A stretch of 64,000 nucleotides of DNA from Climacteris rufus. Taxonomy: Eukaryota; Chordata; Aves; Passeriformes; Climacteridae. The stretch is taken from the NCBI GenBank assembly GCA_013398175.1, contig VZRZ01005925.1, forward strand, positions 52,999-116,998, given 5' to 3'. Below, one piece after another: positions 1 to 12,000 of the stretch. The notes beneath the pieces were generated by a model. That model saw only the letters and a program-made list of their open reading frames with translations, was not told the DNA's origin and ran no database searches. Made by a program: the position numbers and the translations under genes. How positions within the stretch are numbered: the first letter of the stretch is position 1; every line of letters begins with the position of its first letter.

Positions 1-1021
1 GGCAAGTGTCAGGTCCTCGAGGTGTTTAATCCAGCCCCTCCTCCTGCCCCATGCACTGCCAGCTGGTGTGGCAGCAGCTCTAGTGCCCCTTGGTGCTTTT
101 AGAAAGGGGGGTTCACTTGCAGTTCAGTAGGACCTGGATCAGGGATGGAGCACATTCCGTGTCCTTGGTCTTGCTTTGGTTTTAACAACACCACTGCTGC
201 AAACTTGCCACTCCTGTTAATACAACTTTCTGGCTATGTAGAAATCTGTGCAGATGCCTCTTTTTTGTTAGGATTCAGCTACACCTGCCTGGATTTCCTA
301 GGTTTGTTTGACTGGAGGTTTCAGAGCACTCCTAATCTGGCATTGCAGTCCCTTTGGAACACCCTATTTGTACGCTTAAGCCTGCAAAGCCTCTGCCTTT
401 AACAGTGCTTTCCTGTGATCAGGGCAGGCAGCAGGCAGAAATGACAGACCTGCTGCTGGGAAATCTTCTCACAAGAGCCTCATAATCTGTGGTGCAGTTT
501 CCAGCTTTTCTATTTGTTGTGATCTGTTAAGATGAGACAGATTCTCATTGTAGTTTGAGGTACACAGTGACCCTTCTTTGCTTACAGTGGCTCTGAGCAG
601 GAGTCCTGGTGTGGAAGTCTGCTTTTTAGGAGCCACATATCCAGTTACACTCTCTGTAATACAGTTGGCCACAGCCCTGCATGAGGACATTGCAGAGGAC
701 ATTTGGTTACTGACCTTGTTAATACTTGGAATCTTTGAATGTCTCTGTTCTGGTTCTTAAAATGACTGTACAGTTTTGTGAGTGAATTCTGTGCTTTAGA
801 AAGGATTGTGGTTACTATTTTGGCTTCCCAGGGCAGTTTGAGGGGTGTTTTATTGTTTGAGGCGTGTAGCAGGTGATGCTGTTAAAAGATTTTTCTTATA
901 GATATCTTTAGTATCCCTTTCCCTGAAATGAATAGGGAAAGAGTGAATTTTGAATTATTTGGAAATATGACACAGTGAAAATGCATCTGATTTGAACTCC
1001 CTGATCCATGTTCCCCTGCAG
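1..1021. other. AAK1 intron, 3' part
   Basis: Intronic sequence leading to the first AAK1 exon in the window, ending in a normal acceptor (cccctgcag at about 1021). I see no exon, RNA gene or recognisable repeat here. The short open frames in it resemble no known protein. Confidence 0.7.
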
Positions 1022-1103
1022 GTACACAACATTATCCTACAGAGCACCAGAGATGGTCAACCTGTACAGTGGCAAACTCATCACTACAAAAGCAGACATC
1101 TGG
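1022..1103 (+). CDS. AAK1: AAK1 exon: kinase subdomains VIII-IX (APE motif)
   Basis: 82 nt: one base completing a Lys codon, then 27 codons. It encodes YTTLSYRAPEMVNLYSGK followed by LITTKADIW. YRAPEM is the APE motif closing the activation segment, and DIW starts subdomain IX. The acceptor is tgcag and the donor gtatgt. The next exon continues as ALGCLLYK, which fixes both edges. Confidence 0.96.
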
Positions 1104-4100
1104 GTATGTATAAAATCCACTGGGCATCCTCCAGCCAGGCTGCAGCTGCTTTCATTGTCATGGCAGGGAAACTGGGTTGGCCTTGTTTTCTAGGAGCCTG
1201 GACAGTTTCTAACTGAAAAGTTTCCCTGAAGCTGTGTCTGATCAGTTCCTGCTGAGCAGGAGGCTGGTGGAGAGCACCTGTGTGCTCCTCTTATATAGTT
1301 TGAATTGAGAGATCTGTGAAACTCCAGGGTTTAGCAGGGCAAAGATGATTTCATAGCTTAAGAGTTAAAACAGAAAACTCAGAGTATTGTGGCTTCTTGT
1401 GCCTGTGTTGGGTTGTAAGCATGTGGAATCAAAGTTTTGGTCAGAACTGAGCAGAAACCTGAGAAAATGGACCTGCTCTCAGCAGCAATAGTGTGCTGAT
1501 CCTGTGTAACACAGGGCTGAGTTGTCAAACTGGCCTGAGGCCAAACTTCAGCACTGTTTCTGATGATCAGGGCAATCCTGCCATGCTCTTCATGGTGAGA
1601 GCAAAATCCAACTGTGTTGGAATCCATTCCTGGCTATCCTGACCGAGGGGGGAAGGCTCCTTTGGGTGGGGCAGAGGTGAAAACGAGCCTCTGCTGTTTG
1701 GAGTGTATTGGCAATTCAGCAAATGTATTTAAAAGTGTTTAAAATGCTAAGTGGGAGCATGTACTGTGGTTTTTGGAGCCCTGAGCTAGGAAGTAACAGG
1801 GCAGAAGCAGAAAAAGAGTTTTGATGAATCTTCAATAGCTCTGCATCCACAAGAGGGAGAAATTGCTGATTTGACATCTGCTGGGCAGAGTCCCCTATCC
1901 TCAGTGAGCTGGACTGTTATTGTGGATGCAGCAGCTCCTGTGGGAGCAGGTTTCACCAGGGGGTCTGGAGAAGGAAGCCCTGCACTGTGCAGGGTCACTG
2001 CCTGCAGTGAGTGGAGAGGGGAGCTCACAGCTGTGACAGCAGGAAAAGGCAGTCATGGCCTCAAAGGCAGCCAGAGGTGAACCTGGATTTGCACTGCTGC
2101 CTGTGATAATGTGGAGAGGGGGAGACCCAAAGGCTCTGCTCTTCCTGGCATGGCAGGAATTCTGTTCCAGTGACACTTGGAGCATTTCCAGAGCAGCGTG
2201 TGGTGGCGAGCACAGCGGGGCCTCAGCTGCCAGGCCTGTTCCAGTGCTTGTCCTGCTGGAAACCTCCCCTTCCCTTAAATCTTACCAAGGCAATTTTAAA
2301 CCAGAGTACAGTTGAATTGTGAAAGCCTGTGACAAAAGAGATGAGCTGATGATGAGTTGCTTAGAATTGGGAAATATTTCCTGCTCCCCCCTCTTGAGAT
2401 GGTGGGAGTGTTTCATAATTAGCCCTTTGTGCAAAAACTGTTTTCTTTTGCAATGGGTGGTGGTTCTTGCTGCCAAAAGCAGCACAGCAGTAGAGGGAAG
2501 GGTGGTAGAACCTGACAGCCTGCAGAATGAGCTGTATTTCCCTGGCACTTATTTATAACAGTTGAAAGGTTGTTTGAACTTAATCTTGGAAACAGTTTGG
2601 GTTTTTCTTTGTCAGAATAAATGTATTAACGATGATGGTTGCCATTTATTTGTGCTATTACTTTGCTCTTTCCTCCCAGTGTGTGGCAAAAAGGCTTTGC
2701 CTGTTTAATGACACACAGGGTCATGCTCTGCAGAGCTGTGGGGAGTGTGATGATGAACAATCCCCCAGAGCAGTGTCTCAGCTTAACAAGGAAGAGCTCT
2801 GCATGTATTTATCTTCCCCTGTAGCTGTGCTTGTCTCAGCTCCCTCACAGGGTGTTGGTGCAGGCCGGGCATCACCAGGACCGTCCCCGCTCCCTGCCCT
2901 GCTGCTTGAGTTGTGCCGTGCCCTGCTTGGCTCAGTTTGGTAAATCCTGCCCTGTTCTCTCTCTGCAGGCCCTGGGCTGTTTGCTGTACAAGCTGTGTTA
3001 CTTCACCCTGCCCTTTGGGGAGAGCCAGGTGGCCATTTGTGATGGCAACTTCACCATTCCAGACAACTCCCGGCACTCCCAGGACATGCACTGCCTCATC
3101 CGTGAGTGTCTGGCGGTGCCATCACCGCCTTCCACGGGCCAAAACACACAACAGGGCTTTTGCTCTTACATTCCCTGCCCCTACAGCAAACCCACGAGTT
3201 TTATCTCCTTTTAAGAGGCTTGCTTGCACACAGGAGTGGTTAAAGTGATCTTTTAGTAGCTTTGGAGATCGCTCTTGAAAAGACAGTTATGACAAAGAGA
3301 TTTCTGTTTGGCCAGGCTGGAGTGAGCTCTGTGGAAAGGCAGGAACACAGGCAACTGTTTGGTTTGAGTCCTACAGAAACTTGCACAATGAGTCTATTTA
3401 TGCAGAAACGTATTTCTCCAGTAATAAATCTGTTTGGATAAGGAACTGAAAGGAACCACAGTGACTTAGGCTAGTGATAAGAATTCATCTTCTGTGAACT
3501 GGGAAACAGAACTGAAATGATTTATAAATAACCCACTGACTAGAGTGAATGTGTAATTAAGTGTACAATGCACTACTCTTGGCAAAGCTGGGGCAGCTCT
3601 CTTGTTTCCAGCACAGGATTTGATTTTTTTTTTTCTTTTCCTAGCCAGAATCTTGACTCACACAGGGTTGGATGTGTTTGCAGAGCAGTCTGGTATTTTC
3701 TTTGCTTATGTGGGGGTATCTGCAGCAGTGTCTGTGGCTGCCCTGTCTCCCTGCCCCTCTGACACACCGGGGCTGGATCAAGGCCTTTTCCTGTGGGTTC
3801 ACTTGGAAGTGCACAGTCCAATCCAGTGCTATTCCCTGACAGGGCAGCATTTCCCCTCCTTGCCCTGGAGCCTTGCAGTTGCAGATTGGTCACATCTCTG
3901 GTGGAAAATATGTCCTGGTCCATCCTGCCTGTCCTGCCCCATTCCCAGCTGAGCCCACGGTCAGCTCAGCCCTGCTGAGCCTGTACTGACCATGTGCTTT
4001 GAAGGAGACAGGACACCCTGTTAGCACCTGCTTGTACCAGATGTAGATTCATGGAATTGGTTGGGTTGGAAGGAACTGTAAAGATCATCCAGTGCCACCC

Positions 4101-7100
4101 CTGCCATGGGCAGGGACACCTCCCACTATCCCAGGGTTCTCCAAGCCTGCCCAACCTGGCCTTGGGCACTGCCAGGGCTGTGGCAGCCACAGCTTCTCTG
4201 GGCACCCTGTGCCAGGGCCTCCCCACCCTCAGCATGAGAAAGTCCTTTGTTGTATCAAGTCTGATGTGCTGCCACAACTGGCTCCCATGCATCTGTGTGT
4301 CCTGTTGCTCTGATCTCAGCATCTCTGTCTCTTCAAGGGTATATGCTTGAGCCAGACCCTGATAAGAGGCCTGACATTTATCAGGTCTCCTACTTTGCTT
4401 TCAAACTGGCCAAGAAGGAGTGCCCGGTGCAGAACGTCCAGGTGAGCAGAGCAGGGGGTGAGGGGGAGCTCTGGGAGGGGCCTGGGGAGGCAGTGGCTGA
4501 ATATTGAGCATTTGGCTGTATTCTGGTGGTTGTTCCCCAGGTCTGTGATCAGGAGGGCCTTTTTGTTTGGGATTATCAGCACTGTCTGGTTTGCGTTTTT
4601 TTGAGTAGGGAATCAGGGTTTTTCATGTTACTTATTTCTGTGTGTCCCAGATTTACCTCCTCACCCAGTCACCAGTGTGAGGCCAACCAAGAGATCTTGT
4701 GCATGTGAACATGGAAAATTAGGCCGTGCTTGGGAAACCAATTTGATTTCCCAGCACACTCATCACAGTATGTGTAATTTGGCCTGCACTTGGGTTCAAA
4801 CACAGCAGCTTTGGGTCTGTTGGCTGGGACTTGGCTTTTGAACTGCATCAGATCTTACACAACCATCTGCCCCTTCTTACAGTGTCCTTAGAGATTTCAG
4901 CTGAAAAACAGAGTTGACAGTTACTTTCATAGTGTGTTATGGATGCCTGTGACAAACATTTTATTTTGTTGTTTCCAGGTGAATAGAAACTTAAGGGTTT
5001 TTTTCCCATGTTCAGGTGGTTATTTACAGTCTTTATGAATAAGAGGTGGTTTGGGTACCATTATGCCTGTATTTTTATAGCATTATTATATTGTCACTAC
5101 TGTCCCCAGGTTGTGCTGTGGAGCTTTGTGCTTATACTCCAAGTGTAGTAAATGATCAAAAAGCTGAGCCACCTTTTTTTCCCCTTGTAAAGACTCTCCC
5201 AAACTACTGTCTCCCCATGACATGAACTTGGAGGTGTTTGTTTTGAGTCCAGCGTGACAAGTTTTTGCTTTGGGAATCCCCAAATCTCCTTGTTTTATTG
5301 TGATGTTTTAGCTAATTATTTCTGACTGTTTTCTGCCCTCAAAATACCAAACTGGGTGTTTTTGGGATCTGCAGAATTCTCCAATCCCTGCTAAACTCCC
5401 AGACCCAGTTAAAGCAAGTGAAGCTGCTGCAAAGAAGAGTCAACCAAAGGCCAGGTAACCCCACCTGCTTTTTGCTCCCCTCTTTTGTTGCCTGTTGTCT
5501 CTCTGCTGTTAATTAACCAAAGTGATTTAGCTGCTTCCTTGGGGACTTGAGTTGCCCTGTGGGGACAAGCACTCTGGTCCTGGAGCTTCTCCAGTGCCAG
5601 CAACAGCCCTGAGCTGAGGGGTCTGAAAGGCAGCAGATGCAGATCCTGGGGCAGTTTGTCTGCAGGGGCTGTGCCGTGGGTGATGCTCAGCAGGACTCAG
5701 CAGCTCCTCATCCCAGAGGCAGGGCTTGACAGCAGCTCTCAGAGTTGTTGCACTTGGATGAGTCCAGTGTGTCCATCAGGAGCATGGGAATAGCTGAGAG
5801 CAGAGTCAGGAGAGAGACTGCAGCTGCTGCAGCGGGCCTGGAGTCAGCCCAAAGAACGTGAAACTGCTGAGAAACTGCATCAGGGACTGTGGCTGGGTCC
5901 TTGGCACACTGTGACCTGACCCAGTGGGTGCTGCTCAAACCTGCTGTGATTTCTGTGAGAGTCCCATCGTTTCTTTGGGGGGAAAACACAAAAGTCCAGT
6001 TGCCTCCATCTGAAGAGCTCAAGTAGTGGGGAAGCTGCTGTAGTGCTGTGGGTTTTCTCCTCTCCCGCTGCTGCTTGCTCTGCTCCTGGTTCTGTAATTG
6101 AGACTTTGTAGTTCTGCTGGACAAACCTGCTCTGTTATTGCAGTGCAGAGGGAGCAGTGGGCACTCCAAACCCAGCAGTTTTCCTCAGACTCTGAAGTGG
6201 GATGTCTCCTGTCTTCCAGTCCCAGGAGTCTGTGTTCATAACTGAGTACAGTCACTCTCCCATTGATGAGGTTTGTTAGTTAGCAGGAACAATTTGATAT
6301 CTACAAACCACAGTGTCCACAGAAGGCTGTGGGGGTGTGGCTGCTCTTCTCTCTTGCTGTGCATTTTTGCAGCTCGGTAATCATTGAGCAGAGATCAGAA
6401 GAGGTCAATGACCTGATTCTGGGGTGGATGTACCAAAGTTAAAGTACATTTAAAGATGGCAATTTAGACAACTCTGCCCAAAGGTACCAGCTGCTCATAA
6501 GCAAATTTGTGTCCTTCATGTGCTCATTCAGAACTCTGGGTGGATTTCAGCAATATGTTGTAGGAAATAGCTGAATAAGTTGAATGGTTTTGACAAGTCC
6601 CAGCTGTCCAACAGGAGAAGATGCCACAATTGGCAGAGAAGTCAGAATGATAGTGTTGGATTAATTGTTGTGATTGCATCCAGGGGGTTTTATTGTGCTT
6701 GGTGTGTCTGGGTGCCCATGAGTGTTTCACCTTTATCAGTCACACTCAGCTGAAGCGTGGGTGAGTGTTTAACCCTGCAGTGTGTTCTGTGCACCCACTG
6801 CCCAACTCACAGGCTGTGCTCACTGCCCTTCCTTTTCTTCCTTCCCTGACAGGCTCACAGACCCCATCCCTACAACAGAGACATCCATAGCACCCCGGCA
6901 GAGACCTAAAGCAGGACAGACGCAGCCCAACCCTGGAATTCTGCCCATCCAGCCAGCCCTGACGCCCAGGAAGAGGCCCACGGCCCAGGCAGCCATTCAG
7001 CCACAGGGTGAGCGAGGTGTGCACGTGGTTCCTGCAGCCCTGGGAGCCCCGGGGCCCTGGTGCACGTCCCCCTAACGTTGCCTTTGGCTTCGTCTCGCAG

Positions 7101-8957
7101 TTGCAGGCCCGGCTGCCCTGGGCAGTGCCCAGCCCTCAGTCCCTGCCAGCACCCCCCAGCCCAAAGCAGCCCCCCAGCAGCCTCCAGCCCAGGCCAAGCC
7201 AGCGCCAGCCCCCCAGGCACAGCCTCAGGTCCCCTCGACACAGCCCCAGGCCACCCCTCAGCATCAGCAGCAGCTTTTCCTGAAGCAGCAGCTCCTGCAG
7301 CAGCAGCAGCAGCAACAGGCCTACTACCAGCAGCAGCAGCAGATGATGCAGGCACAGCAGGTGAGTGTGCGTGGCCGGATTCATCGCATCTTTGTGTCTG
7401 CAAGGCTGGATCTTTGTGTTTATGGAGGTTGTACTGGATTTTGGGGCAATAGGTGCAGTTTTTAGGCATTTTCCAGTGCGTCCCCAGTTCTCTAGCAAGA
7501 TGTGCTCTCTACAAATACCTGAAAGGAGGTTGTAGTCAGGAGGGGGTTGGTCTTCTCTGCCACATTTCAGGTGAAGGGACAAGAGGAAGTGGCCTCAAGT
7601 TGTGGCAGGGAGGTTCAGATAAGATATAAGAAAAGAAATTTTCATTGAAAGAGTGGTGAGGCATTGGAATAAGTTGCCCAGGGAGATGTGAAGTCACTGT
7701 TTCTGGAAGTGTTCAAGAGGCATCTGGATGTGGCACTCAGGGACCTGGTTTAGGGGTGACGGTTGGACTTGGTGATCTTGTAGGTCTCTTCCAGGCTTGA
7801 TGGCTCTGTGGTTGGTTTGTTGTTTTCTGCTACGGAAGGCTGGCATTTTTACCTGTCAGCGTAGAAGGCCTTGGGATAGTTTTGTCATGTGCAAATATAA
7901 AATCAGCAAAGCTGGTTGAGGTGTTACAGCTCCAAGTGTTTCAGGGTCTTGAGGCCAATGCTCAGCTGATGAACAGGGTGTACAATTTATCTTCTGTTCT
8001 TTTTGTGCTTTAAGAGGCCTGGGGTGCCTTTGGGTTAGATTTGGGTCTGGTTTTTGGTAGACTGTGGGGATAAGGAGGTCTCTGAACACACGATGAGTTA
8101 CACAGAGATGACACTCATGCTTATTTGAAGTGTTTATTGCTGCACAGATCTCTGCTAAAGCATGTTTAAGAGAGCAGGCAAAGGAATCTCCCTATCCTGG
8201 GGAAGGATTGTGGATGTGTTAGAGGAGATCCACAGGAGGCCATGGAGATGGTCTGAGGGCTGGAACATCTCTGCTGTGGAGACAGGCTGGGAGAGCTGGG
8301 GGTGCTCAGGCTGGAGAAGAGGTTTCATAGAGACCCCATTGCTGCCTTCCAGTGGCAGTGGACTTTGAAAAAGGAGTGAGAGGGACTTTTTATATGGGCA
8401 GACAGTGATAGGACAAGGGAGGATGATTCTGAACTGCTGGAGGGCAGGGTTAGATGGGATATTGAGAACCAATTCCTCTGTGTGAAGGTGGGGAGGCCCT
8501 GGCACAGGTTGCCCAGCGAAGCTGTGGCTGCCCCATCCCTGGAAGTGTCCAAGGCCAGGTTGGACAGAGCTTGGAGCACCCTGGGGTAGTGGAAGGTGTC
8601 CCCTGCCTATGGCAGGGGATGTGGGGGGTATTAGATGATCTTTAAGGTTCCTTTCAACCCAGATAATTCCATTATTCCGTGAAAGTTTTATAATTGATAA
8701 AAACAGAGGAGGGAGTTTGGGATCACAGGGGAACATATGCTGGGCAGGAGCCAATGTTGGACCAGGAGGTTCCACCTCCCCTCTGCAGATGGTCTCCAGG
8801 CTATTGCTTTGCCCCTTGCAAGGCAAGTGCACCGGTGCTGTGCTGGCCCCAAGTGGCTGAGGTGGTTCCCATCAAACCTCTGAACCCGCGGTTGTTGCCC
8901 AGTTCCCAGTGCTGCAGCAAGGAGCGCCGGCACAGCAGCAGCTGATGCAGAACTACT

Positions 8958-8990
<33 letters not shown>

Positions 8991-9025
8991 TGATGGCCCA
9001 GCAGGCAGCCGTGCAGCAGAAGAGC

Positions 9026-9062
<37 letters not shown>

Positions 9063-12000
9063 CTCTGCCTCNGGAGCTCAGCAGAAGCAGCAGCCGCCGG
9101 CACAGCCCCAGCCCCAGCCCCAGCCCCAGGCCCAGCCCAGTGCGGCTCTGCCGGCGCAGCCTCAGGAGCAGCCGGTGAGAGCCCTGGGGGGAGGAGTGGG
9201 GCACTGGGCTTTGGGCCACTGGCAAGAGCTCCTCTGCCAGGCTCTGGGGACACCTCAGCTGGCTTTTCGGACCCACAGAGCCCAGATAATTGATGCCAGG
9301 GAAGGTTTAGGTTGGCTGTTGGGAAAATTCCTTCGTGGAAAGGCTTGTCCAGCCCTGCACAGGCTGCCCAGGGCAGTGGAGGAGTCACCCACCGTTCCTG
9401 GGGGTGTTTAACAGCTCTGTGGATGTGGTTGCCTTGGCAGACCTGGGGAAATGTTGGGACTTGATGACCCTAAAGGGCTTTTCTAACCCAAACAATTCCC
9501 TGGTTCTGGGGCCTCCTCAGTGTGTTGTTACTGAGTCACAGATGTCAGCACTGACCTGGCTGCCTCAGAGATGTGCAATTGTTTGGATTTCTTGCTCTAG
9601 TGGGATGCTGGACTTTGGAATTGTGCTCTGGGTCTGTAGAAGGAAGATGAGTAATGGATGAGTAGAAAGCAGATGAGAAGATCTAAATAGCTGCTTCTCT
9701 CTAAATGCAGCTTCTCTCCATCCCCCATCACATAGCCATAGAAGACGTGAGAAACTCTTAAAAATTATTTGTATTTAACACATCAGGATGGGCACCAGGC
9801 ACCAGAATTACTTTATGTTGCTGCTTCTTTGGAAAACTTCGGTCTGATGTTCAGAGAAAGGTACAAACAGCTTCCTGTTTGTTTCCAGCTTTGGGTTAAC
9901 TTTTTAATGCATGCGATGGGAAGGAGACTTCTCAAAGGAGACTTTAGAAAGCATCCTATCTAAAAATAAATAAATCAATCATCCACTTTACTAATCATCT
10001 GAACGTGCACCTAAAATAAATGCTCTTTACTTGATGGAAAAATGTCCGTGTGCAGAAGAACGGGCAGCTGCCCGCAGCGAGGGGCAGGGAGCTGTGCCAG
10101 AGGGCAGGAGAAAAGTGCTCTGCAGTGCCTGCAGGAGGAAGCTGTGCCTTTTGTTTCCATTCCTGCACGATCCCATCTACTCTTCCCTGGCTTTGGGAGC
10201 TCACAGGGTGTCCCTGACTCTGGCTGTGTGTTGGGAGAAAGCCTGGGCACCAGGCAGGAGGGGGCTGCCCGTGTTTGTGCTGTACCAGGCTGCAGGTGGG
10301 CCAAGCAAGCAGTGTCTGCTGACAGCCCACTTCAGGGTATCCCTGGAAGTGTTCAGGGACAGGTTGGACTGGTGAGTGGCATGCCTGCCCAGGGCATGGG
10401 CTGGAATCAGATGACCTTTAAGGTCCTTCCAACCCAAACCATTCTGTGATTCCATTATTTCAAAGGTACACACTGTTTGAGTCCAGGCTAAGGGTCTGTC
10501 TGGGCTGGCTTGCTGTGAGCTGCCAGTTAATTGCCCTCTGCAGCATGTTTCCTTGGAAGTGACATCAGGAGTTCATTTGACTAATAAACCCCATAACCAT
10601 GACCTGAGCAGTGCTCTCTGATGTGCAGCAGGGCTCTGCCATCCCTCCCCTTTGCTGCTGGATTTCCAGTCCTCAGCTGTGGTTTGGGTGGGGGACATGC
10701 TCAGAGCTGTTGTGTTCCTGGTCTTGTTCCTGTTCTGGTGAATGACTGGGGCAGGTCAGGTTATTGAAATTGGTGAGAGATTTTCAGTATGTGCAGACAG
10801 GCTTTGAGTGAGGACCATTATTACACTGTTCCTTTTAGAGCAGAAATGCCTCAAAAGGAGCATTGAATCAAGAGCTTTGCTGTGATTTGCTAGCACAGGA
10901 ACAGTCTTAATTTTATTAAATCAGCTAGCTTGAAAATTAGCTTTATTCCCAGGGCAGGCTGATCAGAATGGACACATCTGGACACTTTTCTGCTCCTGCA
11001 GCAGTCAGGAGGGAAAAACAGTGGTTGGCTCATTTAAAAAATGATAGTAAAGCCTGGCCTCTGCAGAGCATAGTCTCTGAGCAGAAGATACCAAGCCAGG
11101 ACCTGTCAAAACCTTTTCACATTGGGAGATTTCAGCTTAATAAGCTCTGCCTTCATTTCTGTGGTGATTTCGGTGCTGCCCTTTTATCTCTGAGCACCAA
11201 ATGTCCTGTTCTGCAGTGACCTACATAGGGAGATGGGTGCCTGGGGAGCAGGCAGGTCACTGCCTCTCTGCAGTGAGTGTGCCTGTGATGACAGAGGAAA
11301 AGCAGGACAGCTCACCACTGTTTGTCTTGTCCCACTTCAGCACCACACTGGGCATATAACTCTTTGCTGTTGCCCTCTTAGGTCTTTCCAAACCCTTCAC
11401 CTTGGTTGGAAAAGGCCTGGGAATAGGGAGCTGGTGCCCAGGCAGGGGAGGCAGCATGCACAGCTTGCTGCTCCTTGCATTTCAGTTTTCCTGCTTTAAA
11501 TCCAGCCATGATACCTCCCTGACAGATTGTGAAAAATCACACAATCACAAGTGATGCTGTTGTTTATCACTACAAAACTGTGGGTTTGTGAGTGTAACAC
11601 AAGACTAAGGCAGTGGAAGAATAAAATCAGTGTGAGGAAAGCCCTTGCAGTTTCCAAAGGGTTTGTAGCTGGGCTCTCTTGGATCACACCTAAACAAAAT
11701 GTGCCTGGTTTTCTCCTCCAGATTTTAATGACAAATGTTGCTCCTGTGGTTCTTGCTTTCTTTTTTTTCCTTCCCCCTGAGAGAAAGTGTTTTGCACAAG
11801 ATTTCTGTATGAGACCTCAACCCCTTTAGGGATTTGGCCCTGTCACACATTACCTGCTGAAGGCAGCGTTGCCCTTCACCTTCTCCCCCCTGCCTGTGAG
11901 AAGACTCCTGTGCACTGTGATCTGATTTCTTTTTACCTCTGCTCTGGATCTCAGCCTCTCTACCCATGAGCAGGTTTGAGCCCAGCCAGCCTTTGCCAAG

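Larger units (their letters stand above)
7361..8902. other. AAK1 intron with two CR1 fragments
   Basis: 1.5 kb intron. More than half of it is made of two sense-oriented CR1 fragments (about 7505-7810 and 8165-8690). The remainder is unique. Confidence 0.75.
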
